DNA of 6,512 bases from Melioribacter sp. Lineage in GTDB: Bacteria; Bacteroidota; Ignavibacteria; Ignavibacteriales; Melioribacteraceae. The notes below the pieces were generated by a model, which was given only the letters and a program-made list of their open reading frames with translations, was not told where the DNA came from and ran no database searches. The translations under genes and the position numbers were made by a program. The stretch is from contig JAENZU010000140.1 in the NCBI GenBank assembly GCA_016841125.1, positions 1,311 to 7,822 on the forward strand. The letters run 5' to 3'. Below are positions 1-5,829 of this stretch, in pieces (position 1 is the stretch's first letter; the number at the start of each line of letters is the position of its first letter).

Positions 1-253
1 AAACTGAATTCAACAGGAAGCCAATTAATTTATTCAACTTATCTTGGCGGAAATGGTTGGGAATATGGAAGTTCAATAGCAATAGATGATTTAGGTAATG
101 CATATATTACAGGTACGACTCAATCTACCAATTTCCCGGTAACAACAGGAGGGTTTCAAACATTTTTCGCAGGTGGTTCTTATGATGTATTTATTTCAAA
201 ACTGAATTCAACAGGAAGCCAATTAATTTATTCAACTTATCTTGGCGGAAATG
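1..253 (+). repeat. Two exact 55-bp direct repeats inside the SBBP propeller
   Basis: Bases 1-55 recur without a mismatch at 199-253, a period of 198 bp or exactly 66 codons. They encode the blade segment KLNSTGSQLIYSTYLGGN. The rest of each unit is more diverged, and the next unit (starting about 394) is one codon shorter and loses the pattern after its first residues. Perfect nucleotide identity over only part of a repeated protein unit points to recent duplication or gene conversion between blades. The left copy starts at the window edge, so the array probably continues upstream. Confidence 0.9.
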
Positions 254-768
254 AATGGGATGAGGGATATACAATAGCAATAGATAGCGAAATGATTACC
301 TACGTAGCAGGTACTACTTATTCTCCAAGTTTTCCGGTAACATCCGGAGCTCTTCAAACAGCATACGGGGAGGGGATTGATTGCATTGTAGCAAAAATAT
401 ATCAAGAACCGGGTGTAGTAAAAGTAGAAGAAGAAATACAACCCAAAGATTTTGCTTTACGCCAAAACTACCCGAACCCGTTCAACCCAACCACAAAAAT
501 TAAGTTTACAATTCCAACCTCTCCCCAAACCCCTCTCCTCAGTAATGCCAAGGGCATCCCTATGGGAGGAGCGGGCAGGGGTGAGGTCGTAAGGATTATG
601 GTATATGACATTCTCGGCAGAGAAGTGGCCACGCTCATCAACAAACAAATGCCCGCCGGCACACACGAAGTTGAGTTTGATGCATCTGGATTGCCAAGCG
701 GAGTTTATTTTTATCAACTTAAAACGGGTAGTTTTACAGAGACTAAAAAGATGATACTTTTGAGATGA
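1..768 (+). CDS. SBBP-repeat beta-propeller protein with T9SS C-terminal sorting domain (5' end missing)
   Basis: The frame is open from the first base to the TGA at 766-768; the true start lies left of the window. The visible 255 residues begin with two SBBP-type (seven-bladed beta-propeller) repeats of about 66 and 65 codons, each with the pattern KLNSTGS..L.YSTYLGGN, then IAID, then TGTT..TNFPVT, then G.FQT. A short linker rich in V, K and E (about 415-440) leads to a type A sorting domain: NYPNPFNPTTKI at about 469-501, a VYDILGRE strand, PAGTHEVEFDASGLPSGVYFYQL, and the terminal KMILLR. The family is known for secretion by the type IX system, with cleavage and surface attachment of the sorting domain. 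Ligand and role are unknown; such propellers are usually adhesive or structural. The loop after KFTIP is about 20 residues longer than usual and is encoded by an imperfect palindrome at 517-587. An internal ATG at 292 lies mid-repeat and is not the start. Confidence 0.9.
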   Translation, partial: KLNSTGSQLIYSTYLGGNGWEYGSSIAIDDLGNAYITGTTQSTNFPVTTGGFQTFFAGGSYDVFISKLNSTGSQLIYSTYLGGNEWDEGYTIAIDSEMITYVAGTTYSPSFPVTSGALQTAYGEGIDCIVAKIYQEPGVVKVEEEIQPKDFALRQNYPNPFNPTTKIKFTIPTSPQTPLLSNAKGIPMGGAGRGEVVRIMVYDILGREVATLINKQMPAGTHEVEFDASGLPSGVYFYQLKTGSFTETKKMILLR

Positions 769-800
769 TTACGTTTAAACGTGAAAGGAGGAGACGAGAA
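462..800 (+). repeat. T9SS sorting-domain DNA cassette, copy 1
   Basis: This stretch is closely similar to 2106-2390. The first block, 462-500, matches 2106-2144 with one mismatch in 39. The last coding block, 638-768, matches 2228-2358 with 9 mismatches in 131 and no gaps. The match continues past the stop, with 3 mismatches in 32 over 769-800 against 2359-2390. Between the blocks (501 to about 637) the copies differ: the loop is 54 bp longer here, and the strand around VYDILGRE is only moderately similar. Counts were made by eye. Confidence 0.85.
517..587 (+). repeat. Imperfect inverted-repeat element read in frame inside the sorting domain
   Basis: The pyrimidine-rich left arm at 517-540 (starting ACCTCTCCCC) and purine-rich right arm at 564-587 (ending GGGGTGAGGT) are complementary at about 16 of 24 positions. 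Between them lie two smaller hairpins: ATGCC/GGCAT (545-549 with 553-557) and TCCC/GGGA (557-560 with 564-567). The element supplies most of the extra ~20 residues (around PQTPLLSNAKGIPMGGAGRG) in the loop after KFTIP, without breaking the frame. From memory, CCTC-ACCCC...GGGG-TGAGG palindromes are dispersed repeats in many bacterial genomes; I could not verify copies elsewhere in this genome. Confidence 0.6.
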
Positions 801-867
801 GAAGAGAAACGTAAAACGTGGAAAGGAAAATGGAGAAAAATAAATTCAAAAAAATTGTGAGTGGTAA
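769..867. other. Purine-rich spacer between the two T9SS cargo genes
   Basis: This 99-bp gap opens with a perfect 12-bp palindrome, ACGTTTAAACGT at 771-782. A run of A and G follows (784-840) with repeated AAACGT/GAAACG words and an AAAGGAGGAG stretch at 784-793 that resembles a Shine-Dalgarno but has no start codon at a usable distance. There is no T-tract after the palindrome, so I do not call a terminator, and I see no convincing promoter. The first 32 bases are shared with the 3' flank of the next gene. Confidence 0.5.
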
Positions 868-871
868 ATGA
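830..871 (+). CDS. Possible 13-residue leader peptide overlapping the next start codon
   Basis: An ATG at 830 preceded by GAAAGG opens a 14-codon frame, MEKNKFKKIVSGK then TGA at 869-871. The stop overlaps the ATG of the downstream secreted protein at 868-870 as ATGA, the classic arrangement for translational coupling. The downstream gene has no strong Shine-Dalgarno of its own. The peptide is lysine-rich and resembles nothing I recognise. A short AT-rich, purine-rich gap can produce such a frame by chance, so this is a weak call. Confidence 0.2.
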   Translation: MEKNKFKKIVSGK

Positions 872-2358
872 GATTATTCATTTTTACTTGGGTTATAATT
901 TCATCTCTCGTTTTTGCTCAAAGTAATGAGATTAAAACCATAGCTGATTATGATTCTAATTGTATGAATCCTGTTGCGTTTTTGAGTAATCCAGGAACAA
1001 TTACAAATAATGATTCAGTTCAATACGACCTAATATTTGAATTGAAAGATTCAGTCAGAAGCAATATTGCTACTTTAAAATATTTCAGCGATGAGGATAA
1101 ATGGGGTAATCTTACTTACATTTCTGATGATAGCTCGTCAAACATAAATCCAGCGGGAGCTCTGAATATTGGAAGTGAAAATAATGATTACATTTTTTGG
1201 CAGACAAATAAAAACGGGAACTGGGATATAGTATTTGTTAAGAACGATGGTGCAGGATGGAGCGAAATTGATTACGCCGTTTCATCTGAAGCCGATGAGA
1301 TTAATCCAAAACTTGCAAAAATATATTCAATTTTTGGTTGGGGTATCGATACAATTTCAACTCTTCTTACTTATGAAAAGAACAATTCGATAGTTGTTCA
1401 ATATATTAGCGAAAATCAGAAACGGGAAGAAATACTCTTCGAGGGATCAAGCGAGGTAACATATAAAAATGCTGATGTTTATTTTGATTGTGATCTGGAT
1501 TTTTCATTTACGATTTATGCTTTGGCGGTTAAAAACGAAGGGAATAGTTCAACTTTAGTTTTAAAGAAAAGAACAGAACTAACAAATTGGAGTGATGAAA
1601 TAATTATCTTTGAAGGAAACAAACTCGATAATCCAAGTTTCTACGATCGTTCCGAGATCGTTACTTTCGAAGAGAATTCTGATTCAGGTAAATCTATTTA
1701 TTATCTTGATAAAATTGATGATTTGGGTTCAGTTGCACCTTCACAGTTTAACAATAGTTTCTCGGGGTCACTCTCTCAATTTTTTAACTATAACGTTGAT
1801 ATAATTACAAAGAATCAAAATAACTTAATTTGGGGACCCCATGGTTTTAAACTCCAAACAAATGATTCAGCTTATATTGTTATGACATCAGATACAATTT
1901 TATTTACTCAGAATTATTTTGAGATACCAGTTAACATGCCGGATTTCAGAATGAGTTTAGTATTTACACCCTATACTTTTGGTATGCCGTTTGTAATCTG
2001 GGAGGATGAAGTCGATGGGAAAACAATACTTTTGGGATATCAGAGATCGGATATTCAAACTGGAGTTAACGAAGAATTGGATCCCTCGAAAAACTTTTTT
2101 CTCAACCAAAACTACCCAAACCCGTTCAACCCAACCACAAAAATAGGACTTGTCATCCCGAGCGGAGTCGAGGGATTGAGTACGCTAAAGATTTACGATC
2201 TGCTCGGAAGAGAAATAAACACCCTACTCAACAAACAAATGCCAGCCGGCACACACGAAGTTGAGTTTGATGCAACGGGACTGCCAAGCGGTGTTTATTT
2301 TTATCAACTTAAAACGGGTAGTTTTATGGAAACCAAAAAGATGATACTTTTGAGATGA
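868..2358 (+). CDS. Secreted protein with T9SS C-terminal sorting domain, body of unknown function
   Basis: The 496-residue product has a signal peptide (MRLFIFTWVIISSLVFA, likely cleaved before Q18) and a type A T9SS sorting domain from about residue 404: NQNYPNPFNPTTKI at 413-424, KIYDLLGRE, PAGTHEVEFDATGLPSGVYFYQL and terminal KMILLR. The body (about 20-400) is rich in D, N, S and aromatic residues. Segments such as NDYIFWQTNKNGNWDIVFVKNDG recall TolB/WD40-like propeller blades, but I could not make out a regular repeat and do not name a family. The start at 868 is preferred because it directly gives the signal peptide and an in-frame TAA lies just before it; there is no good Shine-Dalgarno. 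The loop after IGLVIP carries a different short repeat (2152-2177) from that in the upstream gene. Expected location is the cell surface or medium. Confidence 0.9.
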   Translation: MRLFIFTWVIISSLVFAQSNEIKTIADYDSNCMNPVAFLSNPGTITNNDSVQYDLIFELKDSVRSNIATLKYFSDEDKWGNLTYISDDSSSNINPAGALNIGSENNDYIFWQTNKNGNWDIVFVKNDGAGWSEIDYAVSSEADEINPKLAKIYSIFGWGIDTISTLLTYEKNNSIVVQYISENQKREEILFEGSSEVTYKNADVYFDCDLDFSFTIYALAVKNEGNSSTLVLKKRTELTNWSDEIIIFEGNKLDNPSFYDRSEIVTFEENSDSGKSIYYLDKIDDLGSVAPSQFNNSFSGSLSQFFNYNVDIITKNQNNLIWGPHGFKLQTNDSAYIVMTSDTILFTQNYFEIPVNMPDFRMSLVFTPYTFGMPFVIWEDEVDGKTILLGYQRSDIQTGVNEELDPSKNFFLNQNYPNPFNPTTKIGLVIPSGVEGLSTLKIYDLLGREINTLLNKQMPAGTHEVEFDATGLPSGVYFYQLKTGSFMETKKMILLR

Positions 2359-2390
2359 TTATTTTTAAACGTGAAACGAGGAGACGAGAA
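2106..2390 (+). repeat. T9SS sorting-domain DNA cassette, copy 2
   Basis: This is the partner of 462-800. The matched blocks are 2106-2144 (38 of 39 identical), 2228-2358 (122 of 131) and the non-coding tail 2359-2390 (29 of 32). The tail again carries TTTAAACGTGAAA and GAGGAGACGAGAA, but here the 12-bp palindrome seen in copy 1 is lost through substitutions. Identity extending beyond the stop shows the similarity is not only selection on the protein domain. Confidence 0.85.
2152..2177 (+). repeat. Short dispersed-type repeat in the sorting-domain loop
   Basis: The stretch GTCATCCCGAGCGGAGTCGA followed by GGGATT forms an imperfect stem (ATCCC with GGGAT, GA with TC, bulged). It is read as VIPSGVEGL in the same loop where the upstream gene holds its palindrome. 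From memory it matches a short repeat (GTCATCC.GAGCG.AGTCGA.GGAT) found in many copies in Bacteroidota and related genomes. That recollection is unverified here. Confidence 0.5.
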
Positions 2391-2418
2391 ACGGAAAAAC
2401 GGAATAACATTAATTAAT

Positions 2419-2449
2419 AAAGCGAGCCCAAGAGCTCGCTTTTCTTTTT
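2419..2449 (+). terminator. Rho-independent terminator after the second T9SS cargo gene
   Basis: A perfect 9-bp stem, AAAGCGAGC (2419-2427) with GCTCGCTTT (2434-2442), encloses a 6-base loop and is followed by TTTTCTTTTT (2440-2449). It lies 60 bases past the stop at 2358. On the opposite strand the stem is followed only by ATTAATTAA, so termination of the convergent redox operon here would be weaker. Confidence 0.88.
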
Positions 2450-2450
2450 A

Positions 2451-2480
2451 CTGACTTCTGATTTCTGACTTCTGAATTCT
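2451..2480. repeat. Two-copy 14-bp tandem repeat in the convergent gap
   Basis: CTGACTTCTGATTT (2451-2464) is followed directly by CTGACTTCTGAATT (2465-2478) and a partial CT. The internal CTGACTTCTGA core is exact. It sits between the terminator and the stop of the minus-strand redoxin gene at 2484. It is too small to suggest a function and may be a slippage product. Confidence 0.75.
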
Positions 2481-2483
2481 ACC

Positions 2484-3092
2484 TCAATATTTTACCGAAC
2501 AGCCATAAGGTTTTGAAACTTTAGTTGCAATCTCTTTTCCGCCCATTGCAGCGTCGAGTGCAGCTGATACATAATTTGTTGCATCTTCAATATCATCGAT
2601 ATCCGCCGATGGAATGCTGTCGATTCCGCCTGCATAAAGTAAAGTTCCCTCGGGATTGATAACATACATGTGAGGAGTTGTCTTTGCGCCATAGGCTCTT
2701 CCGACATCTCCGCTTTCATCAATTAAATAAGCGGTTAAGTTTGCATCGTGATCTTTCAATCGTTCATTAATTTCAGCATTATCAAAATTCCCTTGTTTGC
2801 CGGGAGCCGATGAGCATACTGCAAGCCATACAACATCTTTTCCGGTATACTCTTTCTGCAGGTTCTGCATATTTTTGCTGTTATAATGTTTCTTTACAAA
2901 GGGACATTCGAAGTTTATCCATTCGAGTACAACATATTTTCCTTTAAAGTCAGAAAGAGAATGTTCCTTTCCATTGCTGTCTTTAAGTGTGAATCCCGGA
3001 GCAGTTTTATCAATTTCGGCTTTCTGTGCAAATAAAACTGCGGAAAAAGCGAGCAGTAAAATTACCGCTGACATATTTTTTATGTTCAACAT
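2484..3092 (-). CDS. Secreted thioredoxin-fold redoxin (peroxiredoxin-like family)
   Basis: The 202-residue product has a signal peptide (hydrophobic 8-21, likely cleaved after A22 in FAQ), so it should act in the periplasm. The thioredoxin fold shows APGFTLKDSNGKEHSLSDFKGKYVVLEW (31-58), the active-site region NFECPFVKKHY with C63, a cis-proline motif KTTPHMYVI (P140) and the conserved-looking C-terminal PYGCSVKY (C198). A third cysteine is C93. The pattern fits the AhpC/TSA-redoxin group close to the PRX-like type, with a single active-site cysteine rather than CxxC; C198 could be its resolving partner, which is inference. It lies 18 nt behind the DsbD-like gene on the same strand, a strong sign of an operon and of a redox partnership. 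The start is fixed by AGGAGG four bases upstream of the ATG. Its physiological substrate (peroxide or protein thiols) is not shown by the sequence. Confidence 0.9.
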   Translation of the reverse strand: MLNIKNMSAVILLLAFSAVLFAQKAEIDKTAPGFTLKDSNGKEHSLSDFKGKYVVLEWINFECPFVKKHYNSKNMQNLQKEYTGKDVVWLAVCSSAPGKQGNFDNAEINERLKDHDANLTAYLIDESGDVGRAYGAKTTPHMYVINPEGTLLYAGGIDSIPSADIDDIEDATNYVSAALDAAMGGKEIATKVSKPYGCSVKY

Positions 3093-3096
3093 GTAT

Positions 3097-3102
3097 CCTC
3101 CT
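3097..3102 (-). promoter_or_regulatory. Shine-Dalgarno of the redoxin gene
   Basis: Reading the minus strand, AGGAGG is followed by ATAC and the ATG at 3092-3090. It lies wholly in the 18-nt gap between the two redox genes. It decides in favour of this ATG over the in-frame ATG six codons later. It is the strongest such site in the window; the other genes have weak ones or none. Confidence 0.8.
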
Positions 3103-3110
3103 ATTATTGG

Positions 3111-5225
3111 TTAGTTTAAATTTTCTAAAGCTTCTATTACAATTCCCGGTGTGAGTATCTCAGGTAAAAATTTTGGTTCGACCGAACTATCGGCATTGTA
3201 CAAAACATAGAGCGGGACGCTATTTCTTCCGTATTCGGCTAATGCTTCTGTGATCGCATCATCTCTGTTTGTCCAATCAGCTTTAACTGCCGCTACATTT
3301 AATTCATCAAATTTATTAATTACTTCTTCGGTATCTAAAGCTACTTTCTCATTTACTTTGCAGGTTAGGCACCAGGCTGCAGTGAAATCCACAAAGACGT
3401 GCTTTCCTTCATTACGTAATTTGTTAACAATTTCAGGTGAGAATTTCTGCCAATTTAATCCTGCACTCGAAGAGGAATTGCTGCTAGTATACTGAGGAAT
3501 TTGATTGATCAGATTTAAACCCCAAATTGCAGATGGTAGAAGTATTGCCAACGAGATTACTAAAGCAATTAATCTAGTTCTCCCGGATTTAGCAACGTTA
3601 CCCCATCTGCCGTAAATCCATGCGGCGATTGCTGAAAAGAGTAAAATCGAAAAGAGTATTATTAACGCATCCGCACCCGCTTGGATACTCAATACCCACG
3701 CAAGCCAAATGATTGTGGCGATAAGAAGAAATCCCATAAACTGCTTTAAAGATTCCATCCAATTTCCGGGCTTGGGGAGAAATTTTAACCATTGCGGAAA
3801 TATTGAAAGAAGCAGATAGGGGAATGCCATTCCAATAGCCAATGATGTGAATATGCTCATTGTAACGAAAGGAGGCTGTGTTATTGCAAATCCAAGCGCT
3901 GAACCCATGAAGGGTGCTGTACATGGCGTTGCAAGAACAGTCGCAGCAACCCCGCTTAAAAACGCACTGCCGTTACCGTTTCCTTTTTCAACTTTGCTGC
4001 CGAGTGAAGAAAGAGATGTTCCGATTTCAAATACACCGAATAAGCTTAGTGCAAAGAGAAAAAGAAAGATGGAAAGTATAACAATGAAAGTTGGTGACTG
4101 AAGTTGAAATCCCCAACCGAGTTGCTCTCCGCCAGCACGGAGCACCAAAAGAAGTCCCGCTAAAATCCAAAATGAAAAGAGTACTCCCGCAGTAAAGGCT
4201 CCACCATGTTTTATGATTTTTGTTTTATCTTTCCCGGCTTGTTGAACGAATCCTAAAATTTTAATCGAAAGTACCGGCAATACACACGGCATTAAATTTA
4301 AGATAATGCCGCCGACAAATGCAAAAACTAAGGCGAGTATTAAACCATCGTTATTACTAGCAGGAATTTGTGTCATTGAGGATTTCATGCCAACCGGCAC
4401 ATTAAATTCCATTGATTTTTCAGAACCCTCACCGCACCAGCCTTTTTCTGAAATTAAAATTCCTTTTAATATTTCGGGGTCTTTAATCCGCAATCTATCC
4501 AAAGGGATTTCTAATGTATAAAGGCCTGATTTGATTGTTGAAAAATTTTGGATACCTGCGTTGATGAATATTCCGGTTTCATACGGAAAGAAAACAACCT
4601 CATTGAATTTTTGATTTGACCATTCAGGTCTTTGAATATGTAATGTTACAATTGTATCATTGAGTGAAGCTTCAAAATTCCAACCGGTTGATGTGATGGG
4701 GAGTTTCTCTCTTGCATTCGCAAACTTAGTTGTCCATTCATTATTTACTTTGGGGATATTATTTTTGACCGGTAAAGTCATCTCCAAATCAGCAGAGCCG
4801 GGGATGCAATCTACACGACAGACAAGCCATTTGGCTGTTGCTTCAATTTTGATTTCATTCTCGGGTAATTTTTCAGGAGGAGTTATTTCAGCAAGAAGCA
4901 GCACTTCATTTTCATAACCGTAATTAGCCAAGCCCGAAATAATTATCTTTTTTGGATATGGCCAATGAATTTCACCGGCTTCAAAACCTTCGGGAAGGTT
5001 CCACTCAATTTTTGTAGCCAAACCCGCATCGCCGTCATTGCGCCAATAGGTATGCCATTCTTCTTCGTGATCTAATCGCAGAGCAACCCAGAAAGGAGTT
5101 CCTGCCCTTATTGAACTTACTTCAGAAATCAGTTCGGCTTCAACATGCTCGGTTTCAACCGGTTGAGCGAAACTGATCATTGAAAATAAAATTAGTGATA
5201 ATATTTGTTTTGTATAAAATTTCAT
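3111..5225 (-). CDS. DsbD/ScsB-type thiol:disulfide interchange protein
   Basis: This 704-residue inner-membrane protein should pass reducing power from cytoplasmic thioredoxin to periplasmic proteins. It has a signal peptide (1-20, FAQ), then an N-terminal periplasmic DsbD-alpha-like region. That region has WHTYWRNDGDAG (57-68), a cysteine pair in CRVDCIPG (C136, C140) and C264 in KGWCGEG. The membrane core follows with about eight helices between 294 and 572 and the two redox cysteines C314 (LNLMPCVLPVLS) and C435 (LATPCTAPFMG). The C-terminal thioredoxin-like domain (about 590-704) has the active site WCLTC (C619, C622) and a cis-proline at P671. The full set of redox cysteines suggests a working protein. 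The WHTYWRN and C-x3-CIPG features are closer to the ScsB group than to classical E. coli DsbD, so no symbol is given. The start has no clear Shine-Dalgarno; ATGAAATGA overlaps it. Confidence 0.93.
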   Translation of the reverse strand: MKFYTKQILSLILFSMISFAQPVETEHVEAELISEVSSIRAGTPFWVALRLDHEEEWHTYWRNDGDAGLATKIEWNLPEGFEAGEIHWPYPKKIIISGLANYGYENEVLLLAEITPPEKLPENEIKIEATAKWLVCRVDCIPGSADLEMTLPVKNNIPKVNNEWTTKFANAREKLPITSTGWNFEASLNDTIVTLHIQRPEWSNQKFNEVVFFPYETGIFINAGIQNFSTIKSGLYTLEIPLDRLRIKDPEILKGILISEKGWCGEGSEKSMEFNVPVGMKSSMTQIPASNNDGLILALVFAFVGGIILNLMPCVLPVLSIKILGFVQQAGKDKTKIIKHGGAFTAGVLFSFWILAGLLLVLRAGGEQLGWGFQLQSPTFIVILSIFLFLFALSLFGVFEIGTSLSSLGSKVEKGNGNGSAFLSGVAATVLATPCTAPFMGSALGFAITQPPFVTMSIFTSLAIGMAFPYLLLSIFPQWLKFLPKPGNWMESLKQFMGFLLIATIIWLAWVLSIQAGADALIILFSILLFSAIAAWIYGRWGNVAKSGRTRLIALVISLAILLPSAIWGLNLINQIPQYTSSNSSSSAGLNWQKFSPEIVNKLRNEGKHVFVDFTAAWCLTCKVNEKVALDTEEVINKFDELNVAAVKADWTNRDDAITEALAEYGRNSVPLYVLYNADSSVEPKFLPEILTPGIVIEALENLN

Positions 5226-5309
5226 TTCATTGATATAAAGCCTATCGGATGTTTAGTCTGATTAAAGTTGAAATTTGTTCCAACGCAGCAAAAGAATTGC
5301 ACTACTAGA

Positions 5310-5317
5310 CAAATTTA
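5310..5317 (-). promoter_or_regulatory. Candidate Bacteroidota-type -7 promoter box for the redox operon
   Basis: On the minus strand TAAATTTG fits the TAnnTTTG -7 consensus of Bacteroidota sigma factors, 84 bases before the ATG of the DsbD-like gene. I find no TTTG -33 box at the expected distance of about 19 bases. The region 5226-5343 is AT-rich, so a chance match is quite possible. Apart from this, the 118-bp gap holds only a weak AT hairpin (5322-5332), and I see no terminator in it. Confidence 0.2.
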
Positions 5318-5343
5318 AAACAAACTAAGTTTATAAATAATTC

Positions 5344-5805
5344 CTAATCTTTGGCGGGACCTTCTTCAAAATCGATCATCTTTCCGTTTTTGAAGAAGTA
5401 TATAATATCTCCGTAATACCATTGATTGTAAGTCCCCCAAGGCTGCTTGTTTGAACTAATGCTGTCCGGCTTGCCCCAACTATCACGAAGCATATTTTCG
5501 GTCATTCCTGTCCAAACCATACCTGAAGCAACCTTGCTGCCGGCATCTTTGCCGTAACGCATTATATATAGTTCACGTATATCTGTTTGGTACTGACTTG
5601 AAAGACTATCGCTGATACCCCTCAAATCTTTGAGATCACGCTTTAATGTGGATATTAAATTTATCATTTCGGCTTTTACCTGCCGTAAACTTTCTATTTT
5701 AGCCTGCACGTCCTCGGGGTTAGGTTTCTCCTGCGCCGTTAAACTTATGTTTAATATTAACACAAATACTAAAATCAAATTTATAGTTCTTTTAATATAT
5801 TTCAT
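5344..5805 (-). CDS. Small secreted coiled-coil protein with BamE/SmpA-like C-terminal domain
   Basis: The 153-residue product has a signal peptide (hydrophobic 8-22, likely cleaved after A24 in LTAQ, with no lipobox cysteine). A charged helical stretch at about 31-82 has heptad-like spacing of I, L and V, so a coiled coil is likely. The C-terminal part (95-148) reads GMVWTGMTENMLRDSWGKPD, then a GTYNQWYY segment and IIYFFKNGKMIDFEE. This is the GMT...WGxPD...QWxYg...yFxNGk pattern of small BamE/SmpA/OmlA-like domains. The fold assignment is from motif resemblance, and the function is unknown; a structural or envelope-assembly role is only a guess. It starts 24 nt after the aspartase stop on the same strand, so co-transcription is likely. 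AGGA lies six bases before the ATG, a weak Shine-Dalgarno. The product contains no cysteine, so it is not an obvious redox partner of the next genes. Confidence 0.75.
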   Translation of the reverse strand: MKYIKRTINLILVFVLILNISLTAQEKPNPEDVQAKIESLRQVKAEMINLISTLKRDLKDLRGISDSLSSQYQTDIRELYIMRYGKDAGSKVASGMVWTGMTENMLRDSWGKPDSISSNKQPWGTYNQWYYGDIIYFFKNGKMIDFEEGPAKD

Positions 5806-5829
5806 TGAAGTTCCTATTAGTTCGATATA

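Noticed and set aside
457..717. Minus-strand open frames of 86 and 64 codons under the first sorting domain
   Set aside because: They lie antisense to a clear T9SS sorting domain, show no recognisable motif, and owe their openness to the palindromic insert and the repetitive cassette.
784..793. AAAGGAGGAG as a ribosome binding site
   Set aside because: No ATG, GTG or TTG at a suitable distance starts a frame of any length; the next ATG is at 830 and has its own weak GAAAGG.
1643..1661. Inverted repeat ACGATC/GATCGT inside the second cargo gene
   Set aside because: A 6-bp stem with a 7-base loop in mid-coding sequence, without a T-tract or repeat copies, is expected by chance.
3598..3924. 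Minus-strand 108-codon frame overlapping the DsbD-like gene in another frame
   Set aside because: It is a shadow of the membrane core, whose own frame carries the TPCTAPFMG motif; the product looks random.
5222..5230. Two-codon minimal ORF ATGAAATGA overlapping the DsbD-like start
   Set aside because: It has no ribosome site and is likely an accident of the ATGAAATGAAAT sequence at the start codon.
5322..5332. AAACT/AGTTT hairpin as a terminator for the BamE-like gene
   Set aside because: The stem is short and AT-only with almost no loop, and is too weak to act as an intrinsic terminator.
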